From Brenneria goodwinii (GTDB lineage: Bacteria; Pseudomonadota; Gammaproteobacteria; Enterobacterales; Enterobacteriaceae): a stretch of 64,000 nucleotides of DNA. Below the pieces are notes generated by a model. It was not told the DNA's origin. It saw nothing but the letters and a program-made list of their open reading frames with translations, and ran no database searches. The stretch's first letter is position 1, and each line of letters opens with the position of its first letter. Positions 37,915 through 45,735 of the stretch are shown here, piece after piece. Made by a program: the position numbers and the translations under genes. Location of the stretch: positions 1,922,001 through 1,986,000 of the forward strand of contig NZ_CP014137.1 in assembly GCF_002291445.1 (NCBI RefSeq), written 5' to 3'.

Positions 37915-39951
37915 TTAATAAGAAGCCAGCAGCGAACGCCGGGGAGGCGCCGTAGAAGATAGGGTCTGCAGCGCCAGAAAGACTTCCGTGGACTCGCCGG
38001 GAGCCAAGGTGGTTTTAGGCCAGGCCGCCACCGCCAGCGTGCGGTTACTGCCGCAGACGGACTCGTCGAAGCGCTGTATTCGCGTTCCGCTATTGCGTAC
38101 CACGCCAACGGTTAATCTGATGCTGCCGTTGCCGTACCACTGATAGCGATTGCTGTCATACACCAGGCCAGGCTGCGAACGGCAAACTTCGCTCAGACGC
38201 GTGCCCCGCGTTTCGCTCTGAAACCCGGCCGGAAGCTGTTTACCGGCCAGATCGCGCAGGGCGTTTTCCACCAGACTGTAGAGATCGTGCTTGCCGTTGC
38301 GCTGCGAAACGCGGTTCATGACGTCATTGATCTGATGGCGGTTTTCAGCAGAGACATAGCGGGTAGGATCGGTTTGATCGCCGATTAAATGCGGCGTCAG
38401 AATGAATAACCGTTCCCGGCGCGAAACCTCATGCCGCGTCGAGGTAAAAAGCCGTCCCAGCCAGGGGATATCCCCCAGAAGCGGAATGCGGTGGTCGCGA
38501 TCGCCGCTCTCTTCCACGTGGAAACCGCCCAGCACCAGCGCGCGGTTTTCACCAATCAGCGCCTGCGTGCTGACGGTGCCGCGCTTCACGCCGGTGGCTT
38601 CTCCGTCGCGTCCGGTTTCGACTCTGCCGTCTTCAATATCAATCACCAGTTGGATGCTGCGCGGTCCGTCCTGCCCGACCACGCGCGGCGTAACCTGTAA
38701 ACTGGTTCCGGCGGTAATGGGCTGAATCTGCGCAACCCGCTCCCCCGTGGCGGTAATGAACGCGGTACGGCTAAAATCCACAATGGCCGGCTGATTCTCC
38801 AGCGTCAGCACCGACGGATTAGCGACAATAGAGGCGGTTCCCTCGCCTTCCAGCGCCTGAATATCGGCAAAGAAGCGTTTAAAATCACTGACGAACAGCG
38901 TACTGCGCCCCATCATCATGGTGCTGCCCGCGCTGACATTGCCCAATGTGCCCTGCCAGTTAGCTTCAAGACGCGACAGCGCGGTGCGATCCACATCCAG
39001 AATAATGGCGTCGATATTCACCAGATTTTGCGGAACGTCGATCTGTTCAACCAGTTGCTGATACTCCTCCCGCCGCTTTTCATCATCACGGACCAACAGC
39101 GCGTTATTGCGCACGTCGGCGGAGATCCGGCCATTCAGCACCAATCTGCCGTTCTCATCCGTACTGCGTGCCGGGTTATTGCGCGTGGCCAGCCGGGTTA
39201 ACATGGCGCGGGTATTTTCCCGCATAGCTTCCATCGCGCTATCCGGCACGGCGTCCGTCGGCCCGGAAGCGCCGGTCGGCGGCGGACGCTGGCCGTCCAT
39301 CAGTTCACTGAGGATGGTCGCCACGCCGGGAATCACAATGCGCTGATCGCGATATTGCAGCGTCCTGTCCGACACCGAGGCGAAACGCAGCGGGAATATC
39401 ATCACTTTGCGCCGCTCGTCCTGCTTCTCCCGCTGCTGGCTGAAATTGCGGATCAAATCGATATATGTCTGCGGCCCCGTCACCAGCACCACGCCTTCCT
39501 CCGGCAACTCGCCCCAGCCGAAACGGGGATCGAGCAGCCCGATGCCGCTGAGCGCCTGTTTGAGATCGGGCGCGGCGTCCGGAGAGATTTCCAGCCGGAT
39601 TGACGCCTGCGTATCCTGCGAACTGATGTAGAGGGTATGGTTGTAAACAAACCACTGAAAGCGGTGCTCCAGCGCCAGACGATCGAGAAAGGCGGCGGGG
39701 GTTTCGGCCCGGATCTTGGCTTCAACCAGCGTATCCTTCAGGTTATCCATCACCAGCTCCACGCCGTGGCTATTGGCGAAATCGGTCAAAATCGTCGACA
39801 GCAGCGTCTGTTCGGCTGAATAGGCGTATGCCCCTTTGTTCCACTCCGGCGGCGTGACGGCATGCGCCATAGGGAGCATCCCCAGCAAAACGGTCGACCA
39901 GCAAAAACCGCGATATAACGTCAATAAAAATGCATACAGCACGTTACGCAT
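37915..39951 (-). CDS. hrcC: Outer-membrane secretin HrcC
   Basis: A 678-residue YscC/PulD-type secretin that forms the outer ring of the injectisome. Signal peptide at residues 1-31 (ending AHA). N0 and N1 domains (about 40-190) are followed by an N3 domain, then the secretin core (about 330-560) with GTVSTQALIGENRALVLGGFHVEE, VPLLG-like RIPLLGDIPWLGRLF and LFILTPHLI. The C-terminus ends in an S-type tail. It overlaps hrpG by eight bases. Length is typical of Hrp1 systems. Confidence 0.97.
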   Translation of the reverse strand: MRNVLYAFLLTLYRGFCWSTVLLGMLPMAHAVTPPEWNKGAYAYSAEQTLLSTILTDFANSHGVELVMDNLKDTLVEAKIRAETPAAFLDRLALEHRFQWFVYNHTLYISSQDTQASIRLEISPDAAPDLKQALSGIGLLDPRFGWGELPEEGVVLVTGPQTYIDLIRNFSQQREKQDERRKVMIFPLRFASVSDRTLQYRDQRIVIPGVATILSELMDGQRPPPTGASGPTDAVPDSAMEAMRENTRAMLTRLATRNNPARSTDENGRLVLNGRISADVRNNALLVRDDEKRREEYQQLVEQIDVPQNLVNIDAIILDVDRTALSRLEANWQGTLGNVSAGSTMMMGRSTLFVSDFKRFFADIQALEGEGTASIVANPSVLTLENQPAIVDFSRTAFITATGERVAQIQPITAGTSLQVTPRVVGQDGPRSIQLVIDIEDGRVETGRDGEATGVKRGTVSTQALIGENRALVLGGFHVEESGDRDHRIPLLGDIPWLGRLFTSTRHEVSRRERLFILTPHLIGDQTDPTRYVSAENRHQINDVMNRVSQRNGKHDLYSLVENALRDLAGKQLPAGFQSETRGTRLSEVCRSQPGLVYDSNRYQWYGNGSIRLTVGVVRNSGTRIQRFDESVCGSNRTLAVAAWPKTTLAPGESTEVFLALQTLSSTAPPRRSLLASY

Positions 39952-40378
39952 GCCGTTCTCCTTGCAAAAAAGCCAACGTATTCAAGCTCAGCGGACCTGC
40001 CGCCGCCGATCTGAGCGTGGGAAGCAGCATGCCCTGCCAGACATCCCGCTGATTCAGCAATGTCTCCAGGCATCGGCATAATTGCAGCGCGTCATCGGGC
40101 TCATGCTTCATCCACAGCCACAGTTGTTCATCCTGCGGGGACAGCGATAACGCCGCGGCATCCTCGCCATACTGCCGCCCGGCGCTATCGGCCAGCAGCA
40201 GCGCCCGTTCAAGCACCGTCTCATCCGCGCTCATCGGCAACGGAATAGCCGCGCAGCAGGCAATTCCCCGCGCATGGCGCACCAGCGCTACCGGGCCGTT
40301 GTCTATTTCCAGCCGGAGCATGGCGGTCATCCCGTTCAGCCAATTCTCCAGCGAAGCGGCCAACTCAGTTGAAGTCAT
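39944..40378 (-). CDS. hrpG: HrpG, HrpV-binding chaperone-like protein
   Basis: A 144-residue protein that resembles type III chaperones of the CesT-like fold. In P. syringae HrpG sequesters HrpV and so derepresses HrpS, and also acts with HrpF on HrpA pilin. Overlaps hrpF (14 bases) and hrcC (8 bases), so all three are coupled. Sequence MTSTELAASLENWLNGMTAML begins with an amphipathic helix. Called mainly from position. Confidence 0.86.
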   Translation of the reverse strand: MTSTELAASLENWLNGMTAMLRLEIDNGPVALVRHARGIACCAAIPLPMSADETVLERALLLADSAGRQYGEDAAALSLSPQDEQLWLWMKHEPDDALQLCRCLETLLNQRDVWQGMLLPTLRSAAAGPLSLNTLAFLQGERHA

Positions 40379-40589
40379 TGATGATGGCCTTCGCCAAGCC
40401 GTGTTTTACGCTCAGTAATTGCCCAACGGCCCAACTGGCATTGGAGTAATCCATACTGGCTTCGAAAAAGGCGTAACTATCGGCCTGGCTGGCGCCGCCG
40501 TCGGCAACATCCAGCGCAATGTTATCCAGACTTCGCTGGGCGTTGACGAAGTGCGCATCCAGGCGGCGCTGTACCGGGTTGTAGGACAT
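40365..40589 (-). CDS. hrpF: HrpF, small type III secretion protein
   Basis: A 74-residue helical protein, first in the operon hrpF-hrpG-hrcC-hrpT-hrpV. In P. syringae HrpF is a co-chaperone of HrpA. The start has GGAGAG ten bases upstream, and a perfect Hrp box lies 43 bases upstream. In the relatives I recall, the gene beyond it is hrpE, but here a yczE/yczR pair stands between. Confidence 0.86.
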   Translation of the reverse strand: MSYNPVQRRLDAHFVNAQRSLDNIALDVADGGASQADSYAFFEASMDYSNASWAVGQLLSVKHGLAKAIINDFN

Positions 40590-40631
40590 AATGAACTCTC
40601 CTTCGTTTATCCGACTTGGGGTGACTGCTGT

Positions 40632-40659
40632 TAAGTGGCCGGCGCGTTAAAGGAGTTCC
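40632..40659 (-). promoter_or_regulatory. Hrp box for the hrpF operon
   Basis: On the hrpF strand GGAACT-N15-CCACTTA, a full match to GGAACY-N15/16-CCACNNA. It lies 76 bases past the stop of the inserted yczE gene, so the insertion left the hrpF promoter intact. Confidence 0.92.
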
Positions 40660-40735
40660 ACTGTCTGACGAGTTATGCCCGCGCTGCGGTCTTCGCAACG
40701 CGGTATCGGGGAGGGAAATAGAGTAGGAAATGTGG

Positions 40736-41359
40736 CTAGGAGCGCGCAGAGGGCGCCGCTGGTTGCGGCTGCGCCTTTGCCGCGCGCGAACTGAGCATAA
40801 ACCACGGCAGGCAAAGCTGAATCAACGGCCCGATTAATAAGGCGTACAGCACCGTGCCAATGCCGAACGAGCCCCCCATCAGCCAGCCCGACAGCAGCAC
40901 GCTTAGCTCAATAGCGGTGCGCACGCTTCGCACAGACCAGCCAGTGCGGGCGTTGATGCCGGTCATCAGTCCGTCCCGCGGGCCGGCGCCAAAACCGGCG
41001 CCGATATACATCCCGGTCGCCAGCGCATTGACCACAATCGCCGACGCCAGCAGCGCGCTACGGGCCGCCAGCGATTCCAGCGGCGGCATTAGGGCCAGCG
41101 CGGCGTCCGCCGCCAATCCGATAACAATCACGTTACTGACGGTTCCCAGCCCAGGACGTTGGCGCAGCGGGATCCACAACAGCAGCACCAGCGCCCCGAC
41201 AATAATCATCACCGTGCCGATATCCAACGAGAAGATGCGCGCCACGCCGAGGTGAAATACGTTCCACGGATCCGCGCCCAAGTCTGCGCGCACGAACATT
41301 GCCGTGGACACGCCGTATAACATCAGGCCGATATAGAGCTGTACCAATCGACGAACCAT
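40736..41359 (-). CDS. YczE/YyaS-type membrane protein
   Basis: A 207-residue inner-membrane protein with about five or six predicted helices. RADLGADPWNVFHLG, GLGTVSNVIVIG and GAGFGAGPRDGLMTGI are recognisable as the YczE (DUF161-like) family, whose function is unknown. The start at 41359 follows AAGGA; a longer frame is rejected. It is divergent from a MocR-type regulator of the YczR class, the known partner of such genes. The C-terminus is Ala/Pro-rich. It lies between the hrpA and hrpF operons, which is out of place for a Hrp locus. Confidence 0.87.
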   Translation of the reverse strand: MVRRLVQLYIGLMLYGVSTAMFVRADLGADPWNVFHLGVARIFSLDIGTVMIIVGALVLLLWIPLRQRPGLGTVSNVIVIGLAADAALALMPPLESLAARSALLASAIVVNALATGMYIGAGFGAGPRDGLMTGINARTGWSVRSVRTAIELSVLLSGWLMGGSFGIGTVLYALLIGPLIQLCLPWFMLSSRAAKAQPQPAAPSARS

Positions 41360-41409
41360 TCTCTTTCCTTCATACCTCATCTGTGTTGTGGCTATACACT
41401 TACGCAAAA

Positions 41410-41448
41410 TGGACTTAATATTAAGGTCCAGTTTTCATAAAGTGGACT
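41410..41448. promoter_or_regulatory. Candidate YczR operator: TGGACT direct repeats with an inverted copy
   Basis: TGGACT occurs at 41410-41415 and 41443-41448, exactly 33 bases apart (about three helical turns), with an inverted GGTCCA at 41425-41430 between. MocR-type dimers commonly bind direct repeats spaced by whole turns. The second copy is eight bases upstream of the regulator ATG, which would permit autorepression. Confidence 0.55.
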
Positions 41449-41455
41449 GCTAGCT

Positions 41456-42883
41456 ATGGCACTACGCAGAATAGGCGCCGCATCTTTGCTGCGATTACTC
41501 GGGCGCTGGCATCAGGATGCCCCGCGAACGCCGGTTTATCGCCAGTTGGCGGATGGCCTGCGGCTGTTGATTCTTGATGGCCGTCTGCCGCTGGATAGCC
41601 GCCTGCCCGGCGAACGGGAGCTGGCGACAACGCTTGGCATCAGCCGCACCACGGTGGCGACCGCCCTGGCGCAACTGCGCGACGAGGGCTATCTGGCCAG
41701 CCGTCACGGCTCAGGTTCGATAACGATGCTGCCGGAAAGCGCTTCAACGGCCGCGCTGACGTTCGGCGCGGCGCCAACGCTGGATCTCTCCACCGCCGCG
41801 CTGCCCGCCGGCCCGGAAATTCATCGGGCTTATGCCAGCGCGCTGATCGCCTTGCCGGAATACCTCGGCACCACCGGTTACGATCCGCAGGGATTGCCGG
41901 AACTCCGTCGCACCATCGCCCGGCGCTATACCGCGCGCGGACTGCCGACCACGGCGGAGCAAATTATGGTGGTGAACGGCGCGGTCAGCGGTTTTAGCCA
42001 GATTCTGCGTTTACTGACCGGCCCCGGCGATCGGGTGGTGATCGACCATCCTACTTATCCGATCGCGCTGGCGGCCATTAAGGGAGCATCCTGCCGGCCG
42101 GTTCCGGTAAGCCTGCCCGAGCGGGGTTGGGACACCGACGGGCTGGCGGCGACCATCGCCCAGACGTCCCCGCGTCTCGCCTACCTGATACCCGATTTCC
42201 ACAACCCGACCGGGCGTTGCATGGATGCCGCGACCCGCCAGGCGATAGCGGATATTGCCGCCCGCACGCACACCGCCATCGTCGTGGATGAAACCCTGGT
42301 TGATTTATGGTTTGACGTCCCGCCGCCCCCGCCGCTGGCCGCATTCAACCAGGCCGCTCAAGTGATTACGCTCGGCTCCGCGGGAAAAAGTTTCTGGGGC
42401 GGCCTGCGCCTGGGATGGATACGCGCCTCCGCCCGCACCATCGCCGCGTTGATTCAGATACGCGATACGCTGGATTTAGGATCGCCGGTACTGGAACAAC
42501 TGGCCGCCATCGCACTGTTTAATGAGGCGGATGATATCCTGCCGCAAAAGCGAGCCGCGCTGCGCCGGCAACGAGATGCCTGCGGCGCGACGATCCGCGC
42601 GCTGTTTCCTGACTGGCGGGCCGACACCCCGGAAGGCGGGCTATCCTGGTGGTTCGAATTGCCTAAACCGTTGGCGACCGTTTTTGCCGCCGGCGCGGAA
42701 ACCATCGGTATCCGCGTCGGCGCCGGTCCGCGATTCGGCGCCGACGGCGCGTTCGAGCGTTTTCTTCGTCTGCCGTTCACGCTGGACACCACGCAGATGA
42801 ACGCGGCGCTGGCGCGGCTACAGCCGCTATGGAATCATCTGGCGCAGAACCAAAGTTATGGCGGGCGCGGGAGAGTGGTATAA
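41456..42883 (+). CDS. MocR-type GntR/aminotransferase regulator, YczR class
   Basis: A 475-residue PLP-dependent transcription factor. An N-terminal GntR winged helix (about residues 25-95; PVYRQLADGLRLLI, LPGERELATTLGISRTTV) joins a class I aminotransferase-like domain (about 110-470). Likely PLP lysine is in GSAGKSFWGGLRLGW; PDFHNPTGR and VVDETLVDLWF are typical. It is divergent from a YczE-type gene with 96 bases between. In other bacteria YczR regulators control yczE. The start has little ribosome-site similarity, and the operator candidate nearly abuts the ATG. Base composition seems GC-richer than the Hrp genes; I did not count it. Confidence 0.88.
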   Translation: MALRRIGAASLLRLLGRWHQDAPRTPVYRQLADGLRLLILDGRLPLDSRLPGERELATTLGISRTTVATALAQLRDEGYLASRHGSGSITMLPESASTAALTFGAAPTLDLSTAALPAGPEIHRAYASALIALPEYLGTTGYDPQGLPELRRTIARRYTARGLPTTAEQIMVVNGAVSGFSQILRLLTGPGDRVVIDHPTYPIALAAIKGASCRPVPVSLPERGWDTDGLAATIAQTSPRLAYLIPDFHNPTGRCMDAATRQAIADIAARTHTAIVVDETLVDLWFDVPPPPPLAAFNQAAQVITLGSAGKSFWGGLRLGWIRASARTIAALIQIRDTLDLGSPVLEQLAAIALFNEADDILPQKRAALRRQRDACGATIRALFPDWRADTPEGGLSWWFELPKPLATVFAAGAETIGIRVGAGPRFGADGAFERFLRLPFTLDTTQMNAALARLQPLWNHLAQNQSYGGRGRVV

Positions 42884-42955
42884 AGCGATCGCGCGTTGAT
42901 ACGGAGATACGCCGATGTCAGGTTGCCGAACAACGGCCATGTCGGTGAATCACGA

Positions 42956-43564
42956 CTAAGAATGCAGCGGTATCACCTCTGCCGACGGCATCAGCTGTGC
43001 GGTCGCCTGCCGCCAACTGAGCGACATCACGCCGTACGCGGTAATCAGCTTTAATGCGTCGTTTTCCAGCGACTCATCGCTGGCCAGCCGCCAATCCAGA
43101 TGAGGATGATCCTTTAACCAACACGCCACCTCGGCCGACTGGTCGGGGCGACAATAAAGCGTACCGCGCGCTTCATCCTGCCGCTGCCGCAACAATTGCC
43201 TTAACAGGGCGTCGCGCCGCTGCGCATCGGGGATCTCATCCAGCAACCGGCTCAACGCCTCACGCAGCAACTGGCCGGACTGCATGACCCAGGCCTGTTC
43301 CAGATTCTCCCGCTCCTGCCGGTATCCCTGCAACAGCGCATCCGCCTGCCGCCAGAAACCGGACTCCGCCTGCTCAATCGCCTGCCGAACGTCCTGTTGC
43401 GCCTGTTCGCGCGTCTGCGCCAGCAGTTCCGCCGCCTGCTCGCGGGCATTATCCAGCAGCGTGCGGCTGTAATAGTGCTCCGCCACCCGCTTCGCCGGGA
43501 TCACCGCCGCCTCTTGCCGGGTGGCGCCGTCAAGCGTGAAAAACGTTTTCTTCGTTAGCATCAT
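42956..43564 (-). CDS. hrpE: HrpE, type III stator protein (YscL/FliH family)
   Basis: A 202-residue protein that should link the ATPase HrcN to the sorting platform. An N-terminal FLDG-type start (TKKTFFTLDGAT) precedes a long Gln/Glu/Arg-rich coiled coil (about 35-90) and a C-terminal globular part. The start at 43564 is eight bases from hrpD. It closes the hrpA operon. In the standard order the next gene on this strand would be hrpF; here a divergent yczR ends 72 bases away. Confidence 0.93.
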   Translation of the reverse strand: MMLTKKTFFTLDGATRQEAAVIPAKRVAEHYYSRTLLDNAREQAAELLAQTREQAQQDVRQAIEQAESGFWRQADALLQGYRQERENLEQAWVMQSGQLLREALSRLLDEIPDAQRRDALLRQLLRQRQDEARGTLYCRPDQSAEVACWLKDHPHLDWRLASDESLENDALKLITAYGVMSLSWRQATAQLMPSAEVIPLHS

Positions 43565-43571
43565 CCCCTCC

Positions 43572-44153
43572 TTACGGGGTCGTCAGCAGGGATTCCGGCG
43601 CCGAGGCTTTCCAGATCAACGCATCGCACAACGCCTTGAGCCGCCCGGCGGGCAAAGATTGTTTGCAAAGCGGGCAGCGGTCGGTCAACGCACGGGGATA
43701 CAGCAGCCGCAGGCGCGGCCAGCACAATTCGCCATAGCGAACGCGCAGCAGACTAAGCGCGTCCGCGGCGTCTGAAAACGAACAGCTCGCCGGCAGCCAC
43801 AAACCGGGACGCAACGCCTTGGCCAGACGCCGGCACCATATCACCTGCTCGGCGCTTATCTCAGGCGGCGTTCCGGCCGGCCGGCATACCACCGCCATCA
43901 GGCGCAAGACCTGCGCCCGCCCATCGGCGCTGAGCGCGCCAAGCCGCATTAAAGAAGGCTCCGGCTCGGGGGGTAACTGCGCCGGCAGATCAAAATAGCG
44001 GCCGACCTCCGCCGGATTCACATGAATGAGCTGCCGTAGCCGGGGTATCTGCGGTGTAAAGAAATGCTGTTCATCCCAGTCGGGAGCGGCCTGTAATATG
44101 CAAAGTCCCGCCCACCATCGCACCCAGTCGAGGCAAGATTGATCGTGCGTCAT
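43572..44153 (-). CDS. hrpD: HrpD, type III secretion protein (YscK-like position)
   Basis: A 193-residue protein of the HrpD/YscK-type family, needed for secretion but with no clear enzymatic motif. It has a Trp-rich start (CLDWVRWWAGLCI) and two Cys near PLCK. The start at 44153 follows GGGGAAAG, 11 bases past hrcJ; a longer frame is rejected. It lies in the standard place between hrcJ and hrpE. Confidence 0.9.
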   Translation of the reverse strand: MTHDQSCLDWVRWWAGLCILQAAPDWDEQHFFTPQIPRLRQLIHVNPAEVGRYFDLPAQLPPEPEPSLMRLGALSADGRAQVLRLMAVVCRPAGTPPEISAEQVIWCRRLAKALRPGLWLPASCSFSDAADALSLLRVRYGELCWPRLRLLYPRALTDRCPLCKQSLPAGRLKALCDALIWKASAPESLLTTP

Positions 44154-44164
44154 GTCTTTCCCCG

Positions 44165-44938
44165 TCAACGCTGTTGCCGGGCATCGGCCCGATTTTGTTG
44201 CCACTGCCGCATATAAGGCTTGCCCAGCCGCCAGGCCAACAGACCGATAATCAGCGCCCCCATCAGGCCAGCCGTCCACTGCCAGCGCACCATCTCTTGC
44301 GGCGTCAGCGTAAAAGGCCCGAGCGTGACGACGGGGATCGTATCCTGATAAGGTTCGGCGGGAACAAAAACAATCGACAAGTCCTTATCATTTTTACCCG
44401 AGAGCCCCGGAATGCTGCTGGCGACCATGCGCCGGATGCGCGGCTCCACGCTGTCCGGTTCCAGCTCCGGCTGATATTTAATGAAAACCGCCGCTGACGC
44501 CGGCTGCACCGGCTCGCCGGGCGCAATGCGTTCGGGCAGCACCACATGCACTCTCGCCACCAGCACGCCGTCAATTTGCGTCAGCGTGGCTTCAACTTCC
44601 TGCGACAGCGCATAGATATAGCGCGCCCGCTCTTCCAAAGGCGTGGAAATCACGCCGCTTTTCTGAAAAACCTCGCCCAGATTAGTACGGGATTGGCGCG
44701 GTAACCCGGCGGCATTAAGAATGTTGACCGCCCTTTCCATATTTTTCGCATCGATAATCAGCGTAACCCCTGTTTTATCAACCCGTTTTTCCGCGGCAAT
44801 CTGATAACGCCCAAGCGCGGCAATCACCTCATTGGCATCGTTCTCTGATAGTCCGCGGTTCAGTTCGATCGGATCGCCGCAGCCCATCAGCAGCAGCGAT
44901 AACAGCAGAAAAAGTGCTCGCAAGTCTGTTTTCATCAT
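44165..44938 (-). CDS. hrcJ: HrcJ, inner-membrane ring lipoprotein
   Basis: A 257-residue YscJ/PrgK-type lipoprotein that forms the MS-ring-like base. Lipobox LLMGC with lipidated Cys at residue 20. Ring-building motifs in residues 60-180 (LNAAGLPRQ, YIYALSQEVEATL, ARVHVVLPE, VFIKYQPE) are typical. A C-terminal membrane helix (about 220-240) is followed by a basic tail. It lies three bases behind hrpB. Confidence 0.96.
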   Translation of the reverse strand: MMKTDLRALFLLLSLLLMGCGDPIELNRGLSENDANEVIAALGRYQIAAEKRVDKTGVTLIIDAKNMERAVNILNAAGLPRQSRTNLGEVFQKSGVISTPLEERARYIYALSQEVEATLTQIDGVLVARVHVVLPERIAPGEPVQPASAAVFIKYQPELEPDSVEPRIRRMVASSIPGLSGKNDKDLSIVFVPAEPYQDTIPVVTLGPFTLTPQEMVRWQWTAGLMGALIIGLLAWRLGKPYMRQWQQNRADARQQR

Positions 44939-44941
44939 GCG

Positions 44942-45304
44942 CTACTGTAGGTTGGTTAGTTTTTCCACGCTTTGAACGCTTTTGGCGACCAGCTTGGCGC
45001 TGAACAAACTTTCCAAATAAAAAGAAGAGAGCGTTCGGGTGGCGTCCAATACATCCTTAGGATTATTGGAACGCATCGATCGGCCGACATCACGCTCGGC
45101 GTCTTTAAATCCGGCGTTGATTCCCTGAGACTTTTCAACCAGCGCGTTCATCCAGGCGCTGTTGCCGTTAACCGGCGTTGAGGAGGCGGAAGGCTGCTCC
45201 AATGAAGCGCTGAACCAGGCGATATCCTGCTGATTGATCGCGGAATTTCCGGTTTCTGCGGCGAAATTCATCGGGGCTGTTTCATTCACACGATTAATTT
45301 TCAT
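44942..45304 (-). CDS. hrpB: HrpB, inner-rod protein (YscI-like)
   Basis: A 120-residue helical protein that should form the inner rod of the needle complex. It starts MKINRVNETAPM at 45304; an upstream in-frame ATG is rejected. Its C-terminus (LSSFYLESLFSAKLVAKSVQ) is amphipathic, as in other inner rods. It lies 64 bases behind hrpA, a gap that can give the much higher pilin expression usual for the operon head. Confidence 0.9.
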   Translation of the reverse strand: MKINRVNETAPMNFAAETGNSAINQQDIAWFSASLEQPSASSTPVNGNSAWMNALVEKSQGINAGFKDAERDVGRSMRSNNPKDVLDATRTLSSFYLESLFSAKLVAKSVQSVEKLTNLQ

Positions 45305-45368
45305 GGATTTTCCATTCTGGCAAAAATAATAACCTGCCGGTATACACAACCGGCAGGCGACTTCAGAA

Positions 45369-45575
45369 TCAGAACTGAATGGATTTTGCCGTTTTTTGTC
45401 CGGCGTTCAACGATTTGGATGCGGAATCCATCTGGCCGTCCGCAATTGAGTTTTCCGTATCCAGAGCAATTTTTTGCGCCTGGGCCGTGGCGGATTTGGT
45501 CAATGAACCCGCCATAGCGCTATCCAGCATAGAAGTGGCGGCCTGTGAAGCAACCTGTGAAAGTCCAAATGCCAT
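45369..45575 (-). CDS. hrpA: HrpA pilin
   Basis: A 68-residue Hrp pilus subunit, small, without aromatic residues beyond Phe and rich in Ala, Ser and Gln. It begins MAFGLSQVASQAATSML and ends KTAKSIQF. Gene is the first of its operon, 78 bases behind a perfect Hrp box, with a good GGAGA ribosome site. HrpA sequences vary widely, so identity rests on size, position and the C-terminal helix. Confidence 0.93.
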   Translation of the reverse strand: MAFGLSQVASQAATSMLDSAMAGSLTKSATAQAQKIALDTENSIADGQMDSASKSLNAGQKTAKSIQF

Positions 45576-45653
45576 GATTTATCTCCAATATGATTAACAT
45601 GAATAATGTGGGTGAACCGTCATGCCGTACATACAGACATCCTGTTCATCGAT

Positions 45654-45681
45654 TAAGTGGAGAAGAGAGAAAAACAGTTCC
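45654..45681 (-). promoter_or_regulatory. Hrp box for the hrpA operon
   Basis: On the hrpA strand GGAACT-N15-CCACTTA, a full consensus match and identical in both halves to the box before hrpF. Confidence 0.93.
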
Positions 45682-45735
45682 ACATTACGCCGAACTTTAT
45701 TGATGGCAGGCGTTCGCTGCCCCCCTTGACGTTTT

